Below, in pieces: positions 20,901-26,131 of a stretch of 26,131 bases of DNA; the stretch's first letter is position 1; every line of letters begins with the position of its first letter. The translations under genes were made by a program, and so were the position numbers. The notes under the pieces were generated by a model. The model did no database searches, had not been told where the DNA came from, and saw only the letters and a list, made by a program, of their open reading frames with translations. Source of the stretch: Coptodactyla brooksi (lineage: Eukaryota; Arthropoda; Insecta; Coleoptera; Scarabaeidae); assembly GCA_033557675.1 (NCBI GenBank), contig JAWQRM010000227.1, positions 1 through 26,131 of the forward strand, written 5' to 3'.

Positions 20901-22782
20901 AATGTTTAAAGCATTTTTAATGAAAACAGTGCTTTTAATTCCTGTATAATAAGCATACCAAAATAATAATATTTGTTTTGTTTTGGTGATTAATATTGCT
21001 TTTACTGGCTGTTTTTAAATTTGTTTATTAAGCTTATCGCTTTCATCTTCATAGCTTTATAAATAACGATATTTGTGTTATGAGATAGTTTTGTAGAATA
21101 GGATATTACATGCGATTTTGTGGTATTATTTTAACAATTTAAATTATTGTTCTGGTTTAAAGTAGTTTGGAATGTTGTATTATAGTCCAGTCTTAAATCT
21201 AGGAGTTAGCTGATTATAGTCTAAGGTCTTGGTGTGTCAGATATGTGACTTACATGTAAATCGCATCTTTTTATTTTCTGCAAAGTCTCATAACTTCTTA
21301 AAGAGTCACTGTTTACTTAAGTATGCTTGGTTTAATCAAAAATTAAAGAATAATGGTAATTCCTTTTAAAATATCTACTTGGTATCTATCCACTCCTGAT
21401 ATAAATATTTTACTTTAAAAGGCGATTAAAATATTTTACTAATATGGTTTAATAATATGCATAATGACGAAATTATATACCATTTAGCAGTACAATTAAT
21501 TTCCTGTTTGTTTTTGATTTGGGAAAAAAGTGTAGCATTTAAAATGACTAACACTTTTTCATGTTGTTTATGTCCCTTCTGATGCAAATCAAACTACTGC
21601 AAGGTGGGTTGCATAACTATACGAAGATCCCTGAGGAGCATATTTGTAAAAACAATACGAAATATTGTAGACCTTCAAAGGTTACTTAAAATAGAGAGTG
21701 AGGCCTAGATATAGTGTAATCCAAAATATCTAAACAATCATTATTTAATTAAACTCCGTTAAAAGATTGCAAAGCAAACTTGGTAAGCGGCGATTAAATA
21801 TTAGTCACCGAGTGCGTGAACCCAAACGTTTATAGTTACATAACCTTTTTATCAGTAAACACTGCCCGATTAGCAAGAAATAACGTCAAACGGGTTATTT
21901 GTGGGAGGAGTAAAATACTACTTTACGATAAATCTGATAATGACGCATAATATAAATGTAATGCAGAAGAAGTTTGGTGAAAACATTTTTTAAATAGAAT
22001 AAAATTAATTACGAATTGACATCAGTGTAGCAATTTCTCTTCGTTCTAATATAATTTCTATATCTCGCTTAGTTTTGCTATTATTTTTTTACCATTCACT
22101 TCCTGGTTTGAAAAGTAGTTTTTTTTTCTATTTTGTGGTCATAATTATGAAACGTTGAACGTTAATGTGCGCAGCGTTCAGCAACACCTAACAATTGGTT
22201 AACAGTACAAAGACAAAGATTATTCGAATAGTACAGAAATTAAAAACCCACAACATCGCGGATATTATTTTGTTGTTGTTTTATGTGTTTAAAAATATAA
22301 ATTTTTAAACACCTGTGCAAATTAGACTTGTCGAAATTCCAGGAATATAAAATATGTATGTTTAATATATCACCATTTTTGATATCTTGGCAAAATGTGA
22401 AAGGGGAAATATTTTATGAGGAACTCATTTTCGTTAGTATGCTATTATATTTTATCACCCCTCCTAAAAGCACATAATGGAAAATTTATATAGTCCCGTC
22501 ATATTGTTGCTTTCGTTTGCGGTCCTGATAGCAGACGCTCTGATAGCGTATCAGCCCGGTAACCAAACAATTTTCAATCGATATCTAAACATCCGAAGGT
22601 TGATTTCGCAACTAGCAGCCTCGAGTGAATTCGTTTTGTGGCAAAGTTAAGGAAACTTACCTTTGTTTGCGTTCGACGTGCTGGGCTATTAAGTTAGAAT
22701 AATAGTTTTCTAGGGTGACTTTTGCTTTGGTTGCTTTGTCCTGGGTGTGGACACTGAAACGGATGTTTTCCGTGGCAGCCAT
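6648..22782 (-). CDS. trc: Tricornered / NDR-family Ser/Thr kinase, five coding exons, complete
   Basis: AGC-group kinase of the NDR/LATS class. In the family it works with Mob proteins and Furry downstream of a Hippo/Ste20-type kinase, controlling cell outgrowths and dendrite branching (established knowledge). Joining 22782-22661, 20347-19707, 11661-11352, 11272-11085 and 6763-6648 gives 1377 nt, 458 residues plus TAG, with no internal stop; NDR1 is about 465 residues. Visible: N-terminal Mob-binding-type helical region (about 18-80), glycine loop GRGAFG 93-98, ATP lysine K115, HRD 207-209, DFG 227-229, basic autoinhibitory insert 264-275, activation-loop S280 in YSTVGT, APE 289-291, AGC C-tail, and hydrophobic-motif T442 in FINYTF. 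All catalytic residues are present. Intron sizes are 2313, 8045, 79 and 4321 bp. A 3' splice site lies just upstream of the ATG, so at least one 5' UTR exon is further right or outside the window. The start matches the usual family N-terminus. Confidence 0.97.
7278..7306. repeat. Perfect 13 bp inverted repeat, 3 nt loop
   Basis: ATTTCAGTATTAC at 7278-7290 and its exact reverse complement at 7294-7306 flank AAT. It sits 18 bp from the start of a dispersed repeat copy at 7325 and may be the terminal structure of that repeat. Confidence 0.65.
7325..7445 (+). repeat. Dispersed repeat, copy A
   Basis: About 120 bp matching 13015-13131 in the same orientation at roughly three quarters identity, including CATTAGAA, CGGTTAG/TGGTTAG and GAAAATCAACAGGC. 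Non-coding. Probably a fragment of an interspersed element, family unknown. Confidence 0.65.
7990..8190 (-). pseudogene. Fragment of mariner-like transposase C-terminus
   Basis: On the minus strand the reading SLNSLRKRLDACILQTHGHF resembles the C-terminal end of mariner-type transposases (RR.QACIE..GGHFEH). Upstream sequence in the same orientation is too decayed to follow. No terminal repeats were identified. The call rests on one short motif. Confidence 0.35.
9561..9776 (+). pseudogene. DDE-type transposase fragment (second catalytic Asp region)
   Basis: The frame reads FKSQLLPSPLTKSVVVMDSVLYHSG, matching the pattern QLLP.LP..SV.VMDNA.YHS that surrounds the second catalytic aspartate in a group of insect IS630/Tc1-type (DDE_3) transposases. 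The downstream reading KPITYMGKPLVVSPQKVLQYL does not clearly continue the family pattern. The 71-codon frame is open but upstream coding sequence is broken. A relic. Confidence 0.45.
10401..10567. repeat. Inverted repeat with 42 bp arms, Penelope-like in appearance
   Basis: The arms 10401-10442 and 10526-10567 are reverse complements at about 38 of 42 positions, enclosing 83 bp with TTTCGCTAATCAAG followed by GTCATCAGGAG. That kind of core (TTTCGC ... TCATCAGGA) is familiar from Penelope-like retroelement ends in arthropods. The family is inferred from resemblance only, and no reverse transcriptase was seen nearby. Confidence 0.6.
10785..10816. repeat. Perfect 14 bp hairpin
   Basis: TTTGATACACATAA at 10785-10798 and its exact reverse complement at 10803-10816 flank TTAT. 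It lies in intron 4, 270 bp from the exon at 11085-11272. No function is evident. Confidence 0.65.
11085..11272 (-). CDS. trc: trc exon: end of kinase domain and AGC C-tail
   Basis: 188 nt encoding the last base of Arg358 through Ile420 plus one base. The acceptor is ccgtag at 11273-11275, a TAG with a weak pyrimidine tract; the donor is AATCC|GTAAGT. It encodes FCCEAERRLGSQKGLEELK, then PFFRGVDWEHIRERPAAIP and the tail motif RSIDDTSNFDDFPD, all diagnostic of NDR kinases. It is separated from the preceding exon by a 79 bp intron, the only short one in the gene. Confidence 0.96.
11352..11661 (-). CDS. trc: trc exon: basic autoinhibitory insert, activation loop, C-lobe
   Basis: 310 nt encoding residues 255-357 plus two bases of 358. 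The acceptor is ttatttcag at 11662-11664; the donor is ATTAG|GTAGGT. It opens with IITSSPMDSKRRAES, the basic insert that restrains NDR kinases, then AYSTVGTPDYIAPE containing the autophosphorylated serine (S280 here, S281 in human NDR1), then [20 protein letters not shown] and the VPISEEAKDTII end. Compared with the fly protein as I remember it, the joint between PSDF and SPMDSKR is a few residues shorter, a place where splice variants may occur. Confidence 0.96.
11874..11905. repeat. (AT)16 microsatellite
   Basis: An uninterrupted run of 16 AT dinucleotides, flanked by impure TA-rich sequence on both sides. It accounts for the apparent small open frame crossing this position. Confidence 0.95.
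13015..13131 (+). repeat. Dispersed repeat, copy B
   Basis: Partner of 7325-7445 in the same orientation: shared CAATAAA[C/T]AAATGCAATT, CATTAGAA and GAAAATCAACAGGC. No coding content. Confidence 0.65.
13610..13673. repeat. Inverted repeat with 27 bp arms
   Basis: Arms 13610-13636 and 13647-13673 match at 23 of 27 positions, with a perfect inner nine (AGGAGAATG / CATTCTCCT) around a 10 nt loop. Possibly a small foldback or a Penelope-type end; unassigned. Confidence 0.6.
13866..14209 (+). repeat. Direct repeat pair of about 50 bp
   Basis: 13866-13915 and 14161-14209 share TTTTG.CA.TTAATAAAAG and AAAAGTAAC.GAT.ATGA, at roughly four fifths identity. They bracket about 245 bp. They could be ends of a small element or an old local duplication. 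Confidence 0.5.
14697..16365. mobile_element. DNA transposon relic with arms of several hundred bp
   Basis: The left arm blocks 14697-14822 and 14868-15088 are found in reverse complement as 16232-16365 and 15740-15969. The right arm has about 260 bp more between the two blocks. Shared landmarks include AAATTTAGCACAGTGTTTGT with TTTTCTGCGTGACGT, and AATAAGGTTTACGTAT. Each arm also contains an internal direct repeat (14755-14822 resembles 15002-15070). The interior carries the C-terminal part of a DDE-type transposase on the minus strand. The arms look non-coding. Exact termini and target duplication could not be fixed. Confidence 0.7.
15232..15696 (-). pseudogene. DDE transposase C-terminal relic with Cys-rich tail
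   Basis: The minus-strand reading starts MLDSWRG and continues TPAGTTGQIQPLDVFRFRIW, then KKFIRRFSDQVILFQ and VNLHQRDIL. After two stops near 15475-15483 the same frame gives SLTYNQLSSSRFINVFK; a frameshift near 15425 leads to ASGYVEERPEQFEAPLEVCF. The end, CDVCGDIAVITCACC with SLCLKHFF and HYC, is a Cys/His-rich tail that reads as a zinc-binding module, stopping at 15232-15234. The pattern matches a repeat-encoded DDE-type family I have seen in several invertebrates but cannot name with confidence. The N-terminal and first catalytic regions are missing. Confidence 0.6.
16757..17610 (+). pseudogene. Broken coding relic of a widespread repeat-encoded protein family
   Basis: Readable across several frameshifts on the plus strand: WMKGTRKSAIPMIWREPN, NDCYFC, KSKHKIKYPNVHSAIQ, HNDELPIPKPPDN, then EEPHVITQEELNDL, SELLGSRLQGWNL, YRHRHEKYLDFF, QWRLFMYGSKTSLKAMLVHN, MKESYENTKTLLHAIDYSYH, and a faint HLPLHK. 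This order of motifs is one I recognise from repetitive, probably transposon-associated, proteins in arthropods and vertebrates. I cannot assign the transposon class. At least four frame changes and several stops make it non-functional. The longest intact piece is 16976-17239. Confidence 0.6.
17634..17651. repeat. Perfect 18 bp palindrome
   Basis: GTACAATTATAATTGTAC is self-complementary over its full length. It lies just past the readable end of the coding relic. Confidence 0.6.
17851..17879. repeat. 12 bp hairpin abutting the long inverted repeat
   Basis: TTATAAACAAAA at 17851-17862 pairs exactly with 17868-17879 across a 5 nt loop. It ends 2 bp before the outer boundary of the inverted-repeat structure starting at 17882. 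No matching hairpin was seen at the other end. Confidence 0.55.
17882..19559. mobile_element. 1.7 kb long inverted-repeat (foldback-type) element
   Basis: The ends read ATTTGCGGTAAAAA at 17882 and its complement up to 19559. The outer arm 17882-18110 pairs with 19293-19559, including TTCAGGTTGCTAAGA and the CTAGGGGGC/GCCCCCTAG segment. The inner arm 18240-18375 pairs with 19131-19270 (CCTAACCTAAAATATC). Roughly 130 bp of the left arm has no partner on the right. No transposase coding was found, so it is non-autonomous. It encloses a GC-rich foldback at 18525-18887. No clear target duplication was found. Confidence 0.7.
18525..18887. repeat. GC-rich inner foldback, arms of about 155 bp
   Basis: Arms 18525-18678 and 18728-18887 are reverse complements at roughly three quarters identity (ACCAGAGGTAGAT at the outer ends, GGCCCGCGTGCC near the inner ends). 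The 49 nt centre contains GGTGCGCGGCGAGCGGGGAG. It is far richer in GC than its surroundings, and ACCAAATGAG occurs twice near the centre. Its position within the larger repeat suggests later insertion of a separate element. Confidence 0.7.
19707..20347 (-). CDS. trc: trc exon: N-terminal linker and kinase N-lobe through start of activation segment
   Basis: 641 nt encoding residues 41-254, from an acceptor at 20348-20350 (aacttttcag) to the donor TTCA|GTAAGT. It holds the rest of the N-terminal regulatory region (KLEESLKDESLSEEQKN), the glycine loop, K115, the alpha-C glutamate in RAERD, the GGDMMTLL segment, HRD, DFG and the conserved YRDLSQAKPSDF end. It ends one base into codon 255. Its GC content is far above the surrounding introns, as expected for a constrained coding exon. 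It is the longest coding exon in the gene. Confidence 0.96.
20515..20730 (+). pseudogene. Tc1-like transposase C-terminal relic
   Basis: The frame reads QPNL*HLIEKFW, a decayed form of the block around the third acidic catalytic residue (SPDLNPIENLW), then WQNTPVTRSYKLVDCISQSC and LAVMKIEGYQ, matching the end of Tc1 transposases (W..IP...L..LV.S...R..AVI..KGY). One stop codon and loss of the SPDLN residues make it inactive. No inverted repeats were identified. Confidence 0.5.
22285..22312. repeat. Perfect 12 bp hairpin
   Basis: GTGTTTAAAAAT at 22285-22296 and its reverse complement at 22301-22312 flank ATAA, inside intron 1. Confidence 0.6.
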
Positions 22783-22793
22783 GTCCAGGACCC
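22661..22793 (-). CDS. trc: trc exon with start codon (coding part 22661-22782)
   Basis: The exon opens after a ctttacttttcag acceptor (cag at 22794-22796), has 11 nt of 5' UTR, then ATG at 22782-22780. It encodes 40 full codons beginning MAATENIRFSVHTQDK and ending at ERKQ, with a split codon AG|A (Arg41). The donor reads AAAG|GTAAGT. The segment KATKAKVTLENYYSNLIAQH is the conserved NDR N-terminus that binds Mob1/Mats in the family. The frame stays open from the acceptor to the ATG, so an upstream start in another exon cannot be excluded, but the length fits the family. Confidence 0.93.
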
Positions 22794-22850
22794 CTGAAAA
22801 GTAAAGACAAACGAAACGTTACTGCGGTGAAGTTGAAAGTGATAGACATG

Positions 22851-22960
22851 GTTTTATTCTATTTTTCCATAGAAGCTATGGAAATTAAATATTATTTAAA
22901 ACAGTAATTTAATTTCAGTATATTTAATTTCCGTAGTTTCGGCGAAAAATAGAATAAAAC
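22851..22960. repeat. 110 bp MITE-like palindromic element
   Basis: The arms 22851-22892 and 22920-22960 are reverse complements at about 36 of 42 positions. Both outer ends read GTTTTATTCTATTTTT in their own orientation, around an AT-rich centre of 27 bp. It lies 57 bp upstream of the acceptor of the first coding exon, so within a 5' UTR intron or the promoter region of trc. Confidence 0.7.
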
Positions 22961-23200
22961 GATGGTGCAGTCACATAAGAAATCATCAATGTGGTGCAAT
23001 TCTATGCCTTACTAAAGTTAATTATTAAACGATGTACTTTATATAATACCGCATAACACATAACTATAAATGGTTGCCATTGTTTTGTCAGATTAGCAAC
23101 ATATTTTAAAGTTTTTTGTTATTATCAATTTTATGTTGACATAAAACATGAAAGATGACATGAAAGGGAAGCACGGGAAGGACTGTCCAGGGTCGTAATA

Positions 23201-25313
23201 AACCTAACTCCTATTCACACGGTACTTTTTTTACAGGATTTCACTATTACACGGTTTTTAAAATATGGGATTTAAAAAAACACAAAAAAAATCTGCAGTC
23301 ATTTTTTAATTCCATTTTATTCTGAATTCCGTTTATTGCAATCTAAAAATGGGTATTCCGCATTTTGTATGTACAATCATTCATGTGTCAATTCAAATGT
23401 CAATTTTTTAATATTTCATATTTACCGGTTAGTGATAAACAATTCTAGTTTTTGTAGCACTTTTATAATTTTATTAAAATTTTAGGGGTTTTATCATGAC
23501 AAAAGAACTAAAAAAAACTAATGAAAAGAAAAGTTATATCTTACTTATATCTTAGAAAGCAAAACTAAAATTTTAGATCGTCTACATAATGGAGAAAGAG
23601 TAACCCAACCCAACAGATGTTACTAAATTTTATTCCACAAATGAATAAAATTTACAATAAGAAAAAATGAAAACTCCATTAGAAAAAGTGGAGCAGCTGG
23701 ATCTTCTACGAGTATAAGCACAGCTTCATACGTGAGAGATGTTGCAATGGAAAATATGGAAAAAGCATTAATGATATGGCTAGAAGCCATAACTCAAAAG
23801 CGGATTTCAATTGATACCAATAGAATTGCAAATAAAGTTTTGAAGAGTTGTGAAAAAAAAAATAAGAATCAGTTACCATCTACTTCTTCAGCTGAAAAGA
23901 AGCTGTAGTTTTTTCTGCAACCCATGGTTGGTTTGAAAGATTTAAACAAAGACATTCTTTGCGATATCTAAGTTTGAAAGGTGAATAAGCATCTGTTGAT
24001 TCAGATGCAGCGCAACAATATCCGGCAAAATTTGCAGAAATTACAGCCGTTAATTCCTACACTCCTGACTAGGTCGTCAATGCTGACGAGTTTGGGTTAT
24101 TTTGGAAAAAAATGCCAGCAAGAAGCCTGAGTTTTACTGAAACACTTTTCAATTAATGGTTTCATAACTCTTTTGTCCCAAACGTCAAAAGGTATTTAAG
24201 TAAAAAGGGGTTGCCTTTTAAGGCCCTTCTTTTAATTGATAATGCACCAGGCCATCTTGAAAATTTACAACACGAAAATGTGCAAAATGTGTTCTTTATT
24301 GCAACCGTTAGATCAAGGGATAATTTCGACTTTTAAGGCACTGTACATCAAGCGAACCTTTAGGTATATTTTAGAACAAATGGAAAATGATGAAGCATCT
24401 CAATGGATGCTTGGAAAAGTTCACAATCTTAGATTGTGCTAAGCATGTTGGAGTGTCATATACCGAGATTAAGCAATTAACGCTCAATACCTGCTGGAAA
24501 AATTTATGGCCAGATGTAGTTGAAGGTAAGAATTCTAGATTACTGTTAGAGCGTGCATATCCTCAGGTAACGGAGATGGCGCATAAAATGGAAGGAGAAG
24601 GTTTCGAGAATTTCCTGAGGCAGATATTGTAGAACTAATAGCGGACAAAGAACTAGATGAGCATGATTTAGTTGACATGGCTAATGAAACAAATGATCGT
24701 GACAATGATCCTGATGAAGAGGAGTTTGAACCAGTTGCGTTCACAGCAAATGTCATCAGTGAAGGACTTAAATTAGGGCGAAAATTGGGTAATCCTATTT
24801 CAGCGAGATATTTATAAACGTTTAACTCAATAGGAGGTCTATAAAGATTTGACCAAAAATCAAATACAATTGTTAATTACGGATTTCATTACCAAGGTTC
24901 GCCGATTTGAAATTGTTTCTAATTCGTGAAACATCGAACTTGAACCACATCAGATATTATCGACTGATGAAAGTGACATCATACCAATCAGGAAGAAAAG
25001 ATTAATAGTCTACGAAAGTGATAACAGTAATTAAATTTTTGGTTCAATTCTTTAATTTGTATTTCTTGTTTCTATATGTAAGATGAATAACATACATATA
25101 CCTTTGTATGTTTATTATTTAATGAATAGATCGTTATTTTAATGTTTTTAAAGATGTATTTAGTTTTATTTTACGTTGATATAAATGACTGAATTATATA
25201 TACACATTTTAGTTAGTTTTCGATTTACACGGTTTTACGTACAGAAATCTACTATTTCGATTTTACACGGTTTTCTAAGGAACCTATCTTCCGTGTAAAT
25301 CGGGGGGTAGGTC
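23201..25313 (+). mobile_element. Tigger/pogo-type DNA transposon, nearly full length, inactive
   Basis: The ends are degenerate inverted repeats: AACCTAACTCCTATTCACAC at 23201, and GACCTACCCCCCGATTTACA on the complement from 25313. Both are flanked by TA (23199-23200 and 25314-25315), the duplication expected of the Tc1/mariner superfamily. ACACGG motifs recur inside both termini. The 2.1 kb interior carries a broken jerky/Tigger-like transposase on the plus strand. Confidence 0.75.
23551..24816 (+). pseudogene. Tigger/jerky-like transposase pseudogene
   Basis: Plus-strand readings in order: SKTKILDRLHNGERVT (HTH region), ASYVRDVAMENMEKALMIWL (CENP-B-type second HTH), SDAAQQYPAKFAEITAVNSY, VVNADEFGLFWKKMP (first catalytic Asp), VKRYLSKKGLPFKALLLIDN followed by APGH (second Asp), LLQPLDQGIISTFKALYIKR (third Asp), HVGVSYTEIKQLTL, then acidic ELDEHDLVD. 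Frameshifts occur near 24400 and 24610, and stops near 23910, 24070 and 24155. About 75 residues between the first and second Asp blocks appear deleted, as does the NTTS block before QPLD. Not functional. Confidence 0.75.
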
Positions 25314-25315
25314 TA

Positions 25316-26131
25316 TATAATTGTATAATACATTTAATACGACTCCCCCTTTCCATTGAATTTTAAACCCCATAAAATCGATTTAAAAAAATCATCGATA
25401 TTGAAAATTTTGTGGTAGTAGAAATATTTACTATCAATCTTGATATTAAATGTTTGCATAGTACTAAATCTGAATGAGAAGATTCAGTTATTCTTCTAAT
25501 ACCAGGATATACAATGACGAATATTTATTTGTATAATTGCAGTAGTAATTGTCCTTATTAACTAATACTGTTTTAGTTTGTTTTGAAGTTATTGTTAGTA
25601 GTCGTATTAGGTTTTCGTAGTTACTTATTTTTCTTTTTCTTTATATTTCAATATTATTAATGCATACAGAGTATATCAATCATTTAAAATAAAAAACAAA
25701 CGTTGTCCCGGTCTGCATGCAGACAGACATAAAAGCCATTTTTGATTAATTAATGAAAACTGTTCGCTGAGTCACTGGTTAATATCTTTTTAATGATTAA
25801 AGCATATAATTCGGTTAACCGGCTAATATGTTTGCTGCAGCGTTTCCCTAATATGGTTCACGTTTGGGCTTGAACAATTGTTGCTCTAGTGTTATATCAT
25901 TCATATTGTCCTCGTGTTAGAGTGCGTATCAGATCTTTAATCTGGTTATGTTTTTATCTGTAAAACCTATTTATAATGTGATATATTTCTGAGAATCCAT
26001 CAAGTGCAGCACATACAGGTGTCCCACCGGGAACTACTTCGATCGATATATTGAAAACTGTAGTTAGGAAAAATCTGAATATTTGGCAACATATTAATAT
26101 CGATGAGGCCCATACTGCTAAAATATTTTTA
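25316..26131. other. AT-rich flank upstream of trc, nothing recognised
   Basis: No coding or RNA feature could be supported. A 14 bp palindrome GTCTGCATGCAGAC lies at 25711-25724. A 5' UTR exon of trc could be here, but the sequence alone does not show it. Confidence 0.4.

Larger units (their letters stand above)
20348..22660 (-). other. trc: trc intron 1 (2.3 kb)
   Basis: GTAAGT donor at 22660, aacttttcag acceptor at 20348. Apart from a Tc1-like fragment and a hairpin it is AT-rich sequence without recognised content. Confidence 0.9.

Noticed and set aside
6764..22660. Possible second host gene nested in a trc intron
   Set aside because: All coding-like stretches inside the introns match broken transposon proteins; no intact multi-exon candidate was seen.
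24535..24756. Serine-rich minus-strand frame
   Set aside because: Antisense shadow of the acidic tail of the Tigger transposase relic.
25711..25724. GTCTGCATGCAGAC palindrome as a regulatory site
   Set aside because: A lone 14 bp palindrome, with no partner sites or promoter context; too little to call.
1..26131. tRNA, rRNA, CRISPR, LTR retrotransposon or bacterial-type operon
   Set aside because: I looked for these and saw no clover-leaf boxes, spaced identical repeats, long terminal direct repeats or reverse transcriptase blocks; a tool search could still find short RNA genes.

Overview
The window comes from an AT-rich eukaryotic genome, most likely an insect. It has one recognisable host gene, on the minus strand: tricornered (trc), the NDR-family AGC kinase equivalent to STK38/STK38L in vertebrates. 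Five coding exons can be joined by eye, with consensus splice sites and compatible phases, into an uninterrupted 458-codon frame: 22782-22661, 20347-19707, 11661-11352, 11272-11085 and 6763-6648. The protein reads closer to fly trc than to vertebrate NDR1. That and the transposon content point to an insect, perhaps a beetle, but the order is inference.

Layout. Positions 1-5700 lie downstream of trc and hold decayed Tc1/mariner-type DNA transposons: a scrambled mariner at 481-1372, and two adjoining relics at 4329-4886 and 4890-5330. No host gene was found there. The likely trc 3' UTR occupies about 5732-6647. Intron 4 (6764-11084) carries a mariner-like fragment, a second transposase fragment, a dispersed repeat and strong inverted repeats, one of them resembling Penelope-type sequence. 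Intron 3 is only 79 bp. Intron 2 (11662-19706, 8.0 kb) is a transposon island: an inverted-repeat element enclosing the C-terminal part of a DDE transposase with a Cys-rich tail (14697-16365), a broken coding relic of a widespread repeat-encoded protein family (16757-17610), and a 1.7 kb inverted-repeat structure with a GC-rich foldback near its centre (17882-19559). Intron 1 (20348-22660) has a Tc1-like C-terminal relic. Upstream of the first coding exon are a 110 bp MITE-like palindrome and a nearly full-length but dead Tigger/pogo element with both ends (23201-25313).

The kinase is the only gene under evident coding constraint. Every mobile element seen carries stops, frameshifts or deletions. 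No rRNA, tRNA, CRISPR or prokaryote-type feature was recognised. The most unusual material is the pair of kilobase-scale inverted repeats inside one trc intron, which would be transcribed with the kinase pre-mRNA and could fold into long double-stranded RNA.
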